Shown: piece after piece, positions 1 to 5,292 of the stretch
Layout of the letters: each line of letters begins with the position of its first letter
Position numbering within the stretch: the stretch's first letter is position 1
Assembly: GCA_035623615.1 (NCBI GenBank)
Contig: DASPTB010000223.1
Span: 1-7,011 of the forward strand
Length of the DNA: 7,011 nt
Origin: DASPTB01 sp035623615
GTDB taxonomy: Bacteria; Actinomycetota; UBA4738
Direction: 5' to 3'
Translations under genes and position numbers: made by a program
Notes under the pieces: model-generated
Told to the model about the DNA's origin: nothing
What the model saw: the letters and a program-made list of their open reading frames with translations, nothing else
The model's database searches: none

Positions 1-314
1 GCGTCCATGATCCCTCGGGCCGCCTCGCCGGCCACGTAGTCGAAGTGCGCCGTCTCGCCCCGGACGACCGCGCCCAGGCAAACGACCGCCGCGTAGCGCC
101 CGCTCGCGGCCGCGGTCCGCGCCGCGAGCGGCAGCTCGAAGGCTCCCGGGACCCACGTGACCTCGACACGGTCACGCGCGACGCCGGCGGCCTCGAACGA
201 CGCCGTGGCCCCGTCGACGAGGGGCCGCACGATCATCTCGTTGAACGTGGCGGCAATCACCGCGAACGCCGGGTCGCGCTCCCCGGCCGTCGACGAGGCA
301 CCGTCGTCCGTCAT
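1..314 (-). CDS. ribH: 6,7-dimethyl-8-ribityllumazine synthase, 3' end cut by window edge
   Basis: Condenses 5-amino-6-ribitylamino-uracil with 3,4-dihydroxy-2-butanone 4-phosphate to give 6,7-dimethyl-8-ribityllumazine, the penultimate step of riboflavin synthesis, in the cytoplasm; family members form pentamers or 60-mer shells. I translated the frame by hand: 104 complete codons are visible out of roughly 150-160 usual for the family. Recognisable blocks are FNEMI (residues 24-28), PGAFELP (56-62) and RGETAHFDYV (85-94), which includes the expected catalytic histidine H90. The ATG at 314-312 overlaps the ribBA TGA in an ATGA arrangement. The Shine-Dalgarno sequence upstream is weak (CGGGAC-like), so translation probably depends on coupling to ribBA. 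The residues before about 16 are a short non-conserved extension. The C-terminal part, including the phosphate-binding Arg region, lies outside the window. Confidence 0.95.
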   Translation of the reverse strand, partial: MTDDGASSTAGERDPAFAVIAATFNEMIVRPLVDGATASFEAAGVARDRVEVTWVPGAFELPLAARTAAASGRYAAVVCLGAVVRGETAHFDYVAGEAARGIMD

Positions 315-1636
315 CGGTCGTCCCGATCCCCGGACGAGGTCGTGAAGACGGCCGCCGTGGCCGCGTCCGGCTCCTCCAGGTCGACGTCCGGAAGCAGGTG
401 GCCCATCTTCTCCCGCTTGGTTCGCAGGTACTCGCGATTGTGCGGGGTCGGGCTCGTCTGCAGCGGCACACGTTCCGCGATCGAGAGCCCGTAGCCGTCG
501 AGCCCCGCGCGCTTCGACGGGTTGTTGGTCAGCAGCCGCATCGAGCGCACGCCGAGGTCGTACAGGATCTGGGCGCCGATCCCGTAGTCGCGTGGATCCG
601 CCGGAAACCCGAGCTCGATGTTCGCCTCGACCGTGTCGCGGCCGCTTTCCTGCAGCGCGTACGCACGCAGCTTGTGGGTGAGACCGATCGCGCGGCCCTC
701 GTGTCCACGGATGTAGAGCACGACGCCGCGACCCTCGTCCCCGATCTGGCGGACCGCGTCGCGCAGCTGGGTGCCGCAGTCGCACCGGAGCGAGCCGAAC
801 ACGTCCCCGGTCAGGCACTCGGAGTGGACGCGAACCAGGATCGACTCACCGTCGCCGACGTCGCCGAGCACCATCGCGACGTGCACGCGTCCGTCGACGT
901 CGCTCTCGTACGCGTACGTGCGAAAGTCCCCGTGCTCGGTCGGGATCGTCGCCTCCGCGACGCGCTCGACGAGCTTCTCCCGCCGGCGGCGGAAGTCGAT
1001 CAGGTCGGCGATCGAAATGAGCTTCAAGCCGTGCCGGTCGGCGAACCGGCGAAGCTCTGGCAGGCGCGCCATGGTTCCGTCCTCGTTCACGACCTCGCAC
1101 AGCACACCTGCCGGCTCGAGGCCGGCCAGCCGCGCGAGGTCGATCGATGCCTCGGTATGGCCGGCGCGCTTGAGCACGCCGCCCTGGTGGTAGCGGAGCG
1201 GGAACACGTGCCCCGGCCGCGCCAGGTCCTCGGGCGTGGTCCCGGGATCGATCATCGCCAGGATCGTCGCCGCCCGATCTCCCGCCGAGATGCCGGTGGT
1301 CGTTCCGGCCCGGGCGTCGACCGACACCGTGAATGCCGTCCGCTGCGGGTCGTTCCCCTGGGTCACCATGAGCGGAAGGCGCAGCCGGTCGAGCCGCTCG
1401 CCGGTCACGGGCATGCAGATCACCCCGCTCGTGTGGCGCACCATGAACGCGATCGCGTCGGGCGTGACCTTCTCGGCCGCCATGATGAGGTCGCCCTCGT
1501 TCTCGCGATCGGCGTCGTCGGCGACGACCACCATCCTGCCGGCTCGGATCTCGGCGATCCCCTCCTCGACCGGGTCGAACATCCCGCTCCCGCCGGCTGC
1601 CGCCTCGCTGCTCGTTCCCGCCACCTGCTCGCTCAT
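311..1636 (-). CDS. ribBA: Bifunctional 3,4-dihydroxy-2-butanone 4-phosphate synthase / GTP cyclohydrolase II
   Basis: Provides both starting branches of riboflavin synthesis: the RibB half converts ribulose 5-phosphate to 3,4-dihydroxy-2-butanone 4-phosphate, and the RibA half opens GTP to the diaminopyrimidine precursor. The protein has 441 residues. The RibB domain (about 20-220) shows the acidic metal/substrate motif DDADRENEGDL (40-50) and RAGHTEA (157-163). The RibA domain (about 222-415) shows HSECLTGD and RCDC, giving the three zinc cysteines C274, C285 and C287, followed by RGHEGRAIGL (310-319) and LLTNNPSK (368-375). Both halves therefore look catalytically intact. The domain core ends at EKMGHLL (409-415); a 26-residue acidic, Ala/Thr/Ser-rich tail follows that the E. 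coli RibA core lacks. The start ATG overlaps the ribE stop as ATGA and is preceded by GGAGG at 1648-1644 with 7 nt spacing, inside the ribE 3' end. The stop overlaps the ribH start. Confidence 0.97.
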   Translation of the reverse strand: MSEQVAGTSSEAAAGGSGMFDPVEEGIAEIRAGRMVVVADDADRENEGDLIMAAEKVTPDAIAFMVRHTSGVICMPVTGERLDRLRLPLMVTQGNDPQRTAFTVSVDARAGTTTGISAGDRAATILAMIDPGTTPEDLARPGHVFPLRYHQGGVLKRAGHTEASIDLARLAGLEPAGVLCEVVNEDGTMARLPELRRFADRHGLKLISIADLIDFRRRREKLVERVAEATIPTEHGDFRTYAYESDVDGRVHVAMVLGDVGDGESILVRVHSECLTGDVFGSLRCDCGTQLRDAVRQIGDEGRGVVLYIRGHEGRAIGLTHKLRAYALQESGRDTVEANIELGFPADPRDYGIGAQILYDLGVRSMRLLTNNPSKRAGLDGYGLSIAERVPLQTSPTPHNREYLRTKREKMGHLLPDVDLEEPDAATAAVFTTSSGDRDDR

Positions 1637-2223
1637 CGGGCTCCCTCCATCAGCCGTTCCACGTACTTCGCCATCACGTCGACCTCGAGGTTGACGCGGT
1701 CACCGGGTGCGCGATCGCCGAGCGTGGTCACCTCGAGCGTGTGTGGGATCAACGCCACCCCGAAGCTGTTCGCGTCCAGCGACGTGATCGTGAGGCTCAC
1801 GCCGTCCACCGCGATCGAACCCTTCTCGACCGCGTATCGCCCGAGACCGTCCGGCAGGCCGATCGTCATCTCGCTGCCGTCGCCCGCCGCTCGCATGTCG
1901 AGCACTTCGCCGACGCCGTCGACGTGGCCCTGCACGAGGTGGCCGCCCATTCGCGACAGCAGCGTGACCGCGCGCTCGAGGTTGACGGCGTCGCCCGCCC
2001 CGAGCCCGCCGAGGGTGGTTCGCGCGAGGGTCTCGGGTGAGACGTCGAAGCCGAAGGCCACACGATCCCCATCGCGCTCGACCGACACCACCGTCAGGCA
2101 GACGCCGCTCACCGCGACCGAGTCGTCGGCACCCACGTCGTCGAGCGAGGTCGCCTCGACGACGATCCGATCGGGCTCCGCCAGGCGCACGTGCCCCCGC
2201 TCCTCAACGATTCCCGTAAACAT
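1633..2223 (-). CDS. ribE: Riboflavin synthase, alpha-chain type
   Basis: Dismutates two molecules of 6,7-dimethyl-8-ribityllumazine to riboflavin and 5-amino-6-ribitylamino-uracil, the last step of the pathway. At 196 residues it is close to the usual length of about 200-215. It begins with the family signature MFTGIVE and consists of two lumazine-binding barrel repeats, about 1-97 and 98-196. The repeats are marked by VSGVCLT (38-44) and VDGVSLT (139-145), with GHLVQGHVDG (94-103) at the junction. The start ATG at 2223 has a strong GGAGG (2234-2230) at 6 nt spacing. The coding region begins inside the end of ribD (20-nt overlap) and its stop overlaps the ribBA start by 4 nt, so it sits in the middle of a coupled ribD-ribE-ribBA-ribH message. 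Other naming systems call this gene ribC. Confidence 0.97.
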   Translation of the reverse strand: MFTGIVEERGHVRLAEPDRIVVEATSLDDVGADDSVAVSGVCLTVVSVERDGDRVAFGFDVSPETLARTTLGGLGAGDAVNLERAVTLLSRMGGHLVQGHVDGVGEVLDMRAAGDGSEMTIGLPDGLGRYAVEKGSIAVDGVSLTITSLDANSFGVALIPHTLEVTTLGDRAPGDRVNLEVDVMAKYVERLMEGAR

Positions 2224-3367
2224 GGTCGTCCTCCTCCGGCCGCGCGAACGCCGTGATGCGAACGTCTTCTCCCAGCATCGCCACCGACTCGATGCGAACG
2301 CCGAGCGCGTCGGCGATCGTGGCTGCGCCGATCCCGCCGACCAGGCCCGGCGTCGACGCCCCGCCGACGACCTTCGGGGCGACGTACAGCACGAGGCGGT
2401 CGGCAGCCTCCTCGACGAGCACCGACGCCGCGAGGCGCGAGCCGCCTTCGATCAGGACCTCTTGCACGTCGCGCTTCCCGAGCGCCTCCATGAGCGGGCG
2501 GAGCGGAACGCCCGAGGGCCCCGGCTCGAACGCCACGACCTCGGCGCCCGCACGCTCCCAGCGCTCGCGGGCCGCGGCACGCACCGACGTCGTCGTCGCC
2601 ATCACAACGGGCGCGGCTCCGTCGAACAGCCGGCCCGACGCCGGGGTCCGTCCGGACCCGTCGACCACCACGCGCAGGGGTTGGCGGCCCGCGTAGCCGT
2701 CGAGGCGCACGGTCAGCGAGGGATCGTCCGCGACGGCGGTTCCCGACCCGACGAGCACCGCGTCGGCTCGTGCCCGCATCAGGTGCACCTCGTGGCGGGC
2801 GGCCTCGCCCGTGATCCAGCGGGACGAGCCGTCGGCCGCAGCCGTCTTCCCGTCGAGGGTCGCCGCGAGCTTCAACACGACGTAGGGCAGGCCCGTCACC
2901 GAATGCTTCGCGAACCCTGCGATCAACTCGCGCGCCGGCCGCTGCAGCACGCCGACGTCGACCGCGACGCCCGCGGACCGCAACGCGGCGAAGCCCCGAC
3001 CGTCGACGAGCGGCGAAGGGTCGCGCGTCCCGGCCACGACGCGCGCGACGCCGGCCTCCGCGACGGCGGGGGCGCACGGAGGCGTGCGCCCGGTATGGTT
3101 GCAGGGCTCGAGCGTCACGTACAGCGTCGCGCCTCGCGCCGCCGCGCCGGCCGACTCGAGCGCCCGCTGCTCCGCGTGCGGCGTGCCCGGCCCCTCGTGC
3201 CAACCCTCGCCGACGACCTCGCCACAGTTGACGACCACGGCGCCGACCATCGGGTTGGGCGAGCTTAGACCGAGGCCGTTCTGAGCGAGCGCCAGCGCGC
3301 GTCGCATGTGCGCCTCGTCCACGAGCGCGGCTCCGGCCGCCGAGTCCTGTTGCGCGATCCCGCTCAC
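2204..3367 (-). CDS. ribD: Bifunctional diaminohydroxyphosphoribosylaminopyrimidine deaminase / 5-amino-6-(5-phosphoribosylamino)uracil reductase
   Basis: Carries out the second and third steps from GTP: deamination of the pyrimidine ring, then NADPH-dependent reduction of the ribosyl side chain. With a GTG start at 3367 the protein has 387 residues, near the family's usual 360-390. The deaminase domain (about 17-145) has the zinc site PHAE (H64, E66) and PCNHTGRTPPC (C89, C98). The reductase domain (about 160-380) shows KLAATLDGKTA (166-176), SSRWITG (181-187), DDPSLTVR (214-221) and IEGG (306-309). GTG 3367 was chosen because GAGGGA lies 7 nt upstream and the frame above it runs into the riboswitch. 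A second GTG at 3322, opening VDEAHMRRAL, matches the point where E. coli RibD starts and also has a GGAG upstream, so a product shorter by 15 residues is possible. ATG 3307 would cut into the first helix. The gene follows an FMN riboswitch and overlaps ribE by 20 nt. Confidence 0.95.
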   Translation of the reverse strand: MSGIAQQDSAAGAALVDEAHMRRALALAQNGLGLSSPNPMVGAVVVNCGEVVGEGWHEGPGTPHAEQRALESAGAAARGATLYVTLEPCNHTGRTPPCAPAVAEAGVARVVAGTRDPSPLVDGRGFAALRSAGVAVDVGVLQRPARELIAGFAKHSVTGLPYVVLKLAATLDGKTAAADGSSRWITGEAARHEVHLMRARADAVLVGSGTAVADDPSLTVRLDGYAGRQPLRVVVDGSGRTPASGRLFDGAAPVVMATTTSVRAAARERWERAGAEVVAFEPGPSGVPLRPLMEALGKRDVQEVLIEGGSRLAASVLVEEAADRLVLYVAPKVVGGASTPGLVGGIGAATIADALGVRIESVAMLGEDVRITAFARPEEDDHVYGNR

Positions 3368-3374
3368 TCGCGAA

Positions 3375-3380
3375 TCCCTC
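3375..3380 (-). promoter_or_regulatory. Ribosome binding site deciding the ribD GTG start
   Basis: GAGGGA lies 7 nt before the GTG at 3367. It supports that start over the in-frame alternatives at 3322 and 3307. It can also base-pair with UCCCUU at 3449-3444 in the leader (six pairs, one of them G-U), so it may be part of the riboswitch output. Confidence 0.55.
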
Positions 3381-3451
3381 GGTCTCCCAGCGACTTCGGG
3401 TGCGGCGCAGGACGCGGCACGACATGATGACCCGAGCGAGAGAAAGGGAAT

Positions 3452-3471
3452 GACGGCGCGAACGCGCCGCC
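3452..3471 (-). terminator. Candidate terminator-like hairpin in the FMN riboswitch expression platform
   Basis: Just after the aptamer, the arms 3471-3464 and 3459-3452 can form an 8-bp G+C-rich stem (one G-U pair) closed by a GTTC loop. A pyrimidine-rich stretch follows (ATTCCCTTTCTCTC), which is a poor U-tract, so intrinsic termination is possible but not convincing. GACGG at 3480-3476, which overlaps the 3' strand of aptamer stem P1, is complementary to CCGTC at 3456-3452, the 3' arm of this hairpin. That would give a mutually exclusive antiterminator. The pairings were read by eye, with no energy calculation. Confidence 0.35.
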
Positions 3472-3476
3472 GAACC

Positions 3477-3600
3477 CGTCTTCTCTCATCCCGACTCTCA
3501 CGGTCGGTCCCGGAGTTGCACCGGGTCCACCCCCGACTGGCTGCCGGGGGGTCGCGGACTGTCACCGCCGGTGGGGACTTGCACCCCGCCCCGAAGACGA
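3477..3600 (-). ncRNA. FMN riboswitch (RFN element) aptamer upstream of ribD
   Basis: Senses FMN and lowers expression of downstream riboflavin genes. On the minus strand, stem P1 pairs CGTCTTC (3599-3593) with GAAGACG (3483-3477). Inside it the conserved hairpins appear in order: GGGG-TGCAAGT-CCCC (P2), GCGG-TGACAGT-CCGC (P3), a variable arm ACCCCC...GGGGGT (P4), CCCGG-TGCAACT-CCGGG (P5) and CCGAC-CGTGAGA-GTCGG (P6), ending in GGGATGAGAGAAGA. The GGATGAGAGAAGA-type 3' end and the ACCGGCGGT and GGACCGACCG strings are hallmarks of the class. It lies 110 nt upstream of the ribD start and would control the whole coupled ribD-ribE-ribBA-ribH message. The identification is firm; whether the output is transcriptional or translational is not settled by the sequence. 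Confidence 0.97.
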
Positions 3601-3602
3601 CT

Positions 3603-3617
3603 TGCTTCTGCGAAGCA
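3603..3617. repeat. Perfect 6-bp inverted repeat at the presumed rib transcription start
   Basis: TGCTTC and GAAGCA are separated by 3 nt. The repeat begins at the last base of the putative -10 hexamer and ends 3-4 nt before the riboswitch P1 stem. It could be an operator, a 5'-end RNA hairpin that protects the leader, or chance. Confidence 0.5.
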
Positions 3618-3622
3618 GTATA
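3617..3622 (-). promoter_or_regulatory. Putative -10 element of the riboflavin operon promoter
   Basis: TATACT (5 of 6 matches to TATAAT) on the minus strand is a rare A+T-rich spot in this sequence. It lies about 18 nt upstream of riboswitch stem P1, so transcription would start near 3610 with the aptamer almost at the 5' end, as is common for riboswitches. The -35 region at the proper spacing reads GGGCCA (3645-3640), a poor match to TTGACA, so the promoter is only moderately supported. Confidence 0.45.
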
Positions 3623-3640
3623 GGACTCGGCGAACGCAGT

Positions 3641-3675
3641 GGCCCTGCCCGGCGGACCCGGGTACGAGGAAGGCC
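3641..3675 (-). other. Possible stem-loop after the REC-GGDEF gene
   Basis: CCCGG (3662-3658) can pair with CCGGG (3652-3648) around a 5-nt loop. An outer helix GGCCTT/AGGGCC (3675-3670 with 3646-3641, including one G-U pair) can enclose it. No U-tract follows, so it is not a standard intrinsic terminator. It lies just past the stop codon of the regulator gene and could mark the end of the upstream transcript or simply reflect high G+C. Confidence 0.25.
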
Positions 3676-3682
3676 GGCGGTG

Positions 3683-4612
3683 TCAGTCGGTGCGGCGGTC
3701 GAGCGCGTAGGAGGAGCGGGATTCCTTCTTCGCGAACTGCTTGAGCTCGGTGGCGACCGAGACCGCCTCGCCGAAGTGCGCGAACTTGCGCCGATCGGTG
3801 GAGGCCACGCCGAGTGAGATCGTCAGCAGGGGGAACCGACGGAGGTTGCCCTGGCGGTCCTCGATCTCGATGGCGCCGCGCTCGGCGTCGATCTTGTCGT
3901 AGAGCGCCGGGACCTCCTCGTCGAAGCGCTCGCACAACTTCTTCGCGACGCTCTCGGCGACGTCCGGAGGCACGATGATGATGAAGTCGTCGCCGCCGAC
4001 GTGTCCGATGAACGCTCCCGGCCCGCCCAGGTCGTTCGCGACCTCGACCGCCAGCCGCGCCACCACCTGGATCGCGCGGTCGCCGCGAACGAACCCGTAG
4101 TGGTCGTTGTAAGCCTTGAAGTGGTCCAGGTCTGCGTACAGCAGCGCGAAGGGCTGGTCCTCGGCCACGAGCCGGCGGATCTCCTCCTGGATGCGGATGT
4201 TGCCGGGAAGCCCGGTCAGCGGCGACAGTGCACGCATCTCACGGGCGCGCCGCAGCGTCCCCTTCACCCGCGCGAGCAACTCCACCGGGTCGAACGGCTT
4301 GATGATGTAGTCGTCGGCCCCCGATGAGAGCCCGAGCACCTTGTCGGCGGAGAGCGCCTTCGCCGTCAGCATGATGATCGAGCAGGACGACGTGCGCTGG
4401 TCGCGGCGCAGCCGCTGCGCGACCTCGAATCCGTCGAGCTTCGGCATCATGACGTCCAGCAGCACGAGATCGGGTCGCATGTCGACGGCCTTCTCGAGCG
4501 CCTCCTCGCCGTCGGTCGCCACCTGGACCTCGTAGCCGGCCGACCGCAGGTTGACCTCGACGAACCTCGCCACGTCTGGGTCGTCGTCGACGACCAGGAT
4601 TGATTCGCTCAC
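3683..4612 (-). CDS. Response regulator with a receiver domain and a variant (GGDDF) GGDEF domain
   Basis: Predicted soluble two-domain signalling protein of 309 residues. The receiver domain (about 3-122) is complete: acidic pocket D9-D11, phosphoacceptor D53 (LLDVMMP), T83 (LTAK) and K105 (KPF). A short linker leads to a GGDEF domain (about 128-309) with LTGLPGN (132-138), DLDHFKAYND (161-170), RGD (176-178), the active-site loop GHVGGDDF (203-210) and ISLGVA (265-270). The usual catalytic loop is GG(D/E)EF; here the fourth position is Asp, and the RxxD inhibitory site normally found just upstream is absent. About 54 residues separate GGDDF from ISLGVA, longer than in compact diguanylate cyclases. 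I recall LTGLPGN and GH(I/V)GGDDF together as a recurring GGDEF subgroup, but cannot test this here. Cyclase activity is thus uncertain; a c-di-GMP or nucleotide sensor role is possible. The GTG start overlaps the rpe TGA as GTGA and has AAGGGA 5 nt upstream. No partner histidine kinase is visible. Confidence 0.9.
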   Translation of the reverse strand: MSESILVVDDDPDVARFVEVNLRSAGYEVQVATDGEEALEKAVDMRPDLVLLDVMMPKLDGFEVAQRLRRDQRTSSCSIIMLTAKALSADKVLGLSSGADDYIIKPFDPVELLARVKGTLRRAREMRALSPLTGLPGNIRIQEEIRRLVAEDQPFALLYADLDHFKAYNDHYGFVRGDRAIQVVARLAVEVANDLGGPGAFIGHVGGDDFIIIVPPDVAESVAKKLCERFDEEVPALYDKIDAERGAIEIEDRQGNLRRFPLLTISLGVASTDRRKFAHFGEAVSVATELKQFAKKESRSSYALDRRTD

Positions 4613-5280
4613 GCCGTTCCCTTCGCAACGCCGGCGAGCCGGTGCGCGGCTTCGCCGATGTCGGCCGCCTTGAAGATGGACGAAGCCGCCGCGAGGACGG
4701 TCGCGCCGGCCGCCACGCACCGCGCGCCGGTCTCCTCGTTGATCCCCCCGTCGACCTCCACCTCGACCGCGAGCCCGCGACGCTCGATCTCGGTGCGAAC
4801 GGATTCCACCTTGGGGAGCGCGCTGTCGAGGAACGCCTGGCCGGCCCACCCGGGCCGGACGCTCATGACCAGGACGCGGTCGAGCTCCTCGAGGTGCGGG
4901 TAGACCCCCTCGATCGGCGTGTCGGGGTTGACCCCCAGGCCGGCCTTGACGCCGAGGGCGGCTGCCTCCTTGATCGCCCGCTCAGGGTCGGGAACCGCCT
5001 CCAGGTGCATCGTGACGATGTCGGCGCCGGCCTCCGCGAAGTCGCGGAGCAGGTCCATCGGGCGCTCGACCATCAAGTGGCAGTGCAGGGGGAGGTCGGT
5101 CACCTTGCGCAGCGACTCGACCACCACCGGCCCGATCGACAGCGGGGGGACGAAGTGCGCGTCCATCGCGTCCACGTGCAGTAGGTCGGCATCCGCCGAC
5201 ACCAGCTTGACCTGGTCACCCAGGTGGGCGAAGTCCGCAGAGAGAATCGACGCGGCGAGCTTGGCCGGTTTCGAGCCCAT
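4609..5280 (-). CDS. rpe: Ribulose-phosphate 3-epimerase
   Basis: Interconverts D-ribulose 5-phosphate and D-xylulose 5-phosphate in the pentose phosphate pathway; a cytoplasmic metal-dependent TIM barrel. At 223 residues it has the usual length. Seen in order: SILSADF (11-17), HVDAMDAHFVP (35-45) with metal ligands H35 and D37, CHLM with H68, NPDTP (118-122), VLVMSVRPGWAGQ (136-148) and VDGGI (176-180) with the second catalytic acid D177. All four expected metal ligands are present. The flexible-loop motif, often MSVNPGFGGQ, reads MSVRPGWAGQ, and the phosphate-binding segment, often AGSAIF, reads AASSIF (A199 in place of Gly). The start ATG is 12 nt after the rsmB stop and has no clear Shine-Dalgarno sequence, so it probably relies on translation of rsmB. 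Ribulose 5-phosphate is also the RibB substrate, which links the gene to the downstream riboflavin genes. Confidence 0.96.
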   Translation of the reverse strand: MGSKPAKLAASILSADFAHLGDQVKLVSADADLLHVDAMDAHFVPPLSIGPVVVESLRKVTDLPLHCHLMVERPMDLLRDFAEAGADIVTMHLEAVPDPERAIKEAAALGVKAGLGVNPDTPIEGVYPHLEELDRVLVMSVRPGWAGQAFLDSALPKVESVRTEIERRGLAVEVEVDGGINEETGARCVAAGATVLAAASSIFKAADIGEAAHRLAGVAKGTA

Positions 5281-5292
5281 CCGGGCGGAATT

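Noticed and set aside
398..3268. A 956-codon open frame on the plus strand, antisense to ribBA, ribE and ribD
   Set aside because: It is antisense to three clearly conserved genes, is dominated by Arg, His, Val, Ala and Asp as expected for a mirror frame in high-G+C DNA, and shows no recognisable domain.
2109..3425. A 438-codon minus-strand frame starting at an ATG just downstream of the riboswitch
   Set aside because: It is out of frame with the conserved RibD sequence and is Arg/Gly/Ala-rich low complexity. Its ATG could distract ribosomes, but no ribosome binding site stands out.
3368..3565. N-terminal extension of RibD to a start at 3565
   Set aside because: The extension would run through the FMN riboswitch aptamer. 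Its residues match no RibD homologue pattern, and a better start with a ribosome binding site exists at 3367.
3601..3682. A strong intrinsic terminator between the regulator gene and the riboswitch
   Set aside because: Only short G+C hairpins without a U-tract are present, so read-through from the upstream genes into the rib leader cannot be excluded.
4613..4849. N-terminal extension of the REC-GGDEF protein to a start at 4849
   Set aside because: The added 79 residues are Arg/Gly-rich and lie entirely within rpe in another frame. The receiver domain begins naturally after the GTG at 4612, which has a ribosome binding site.
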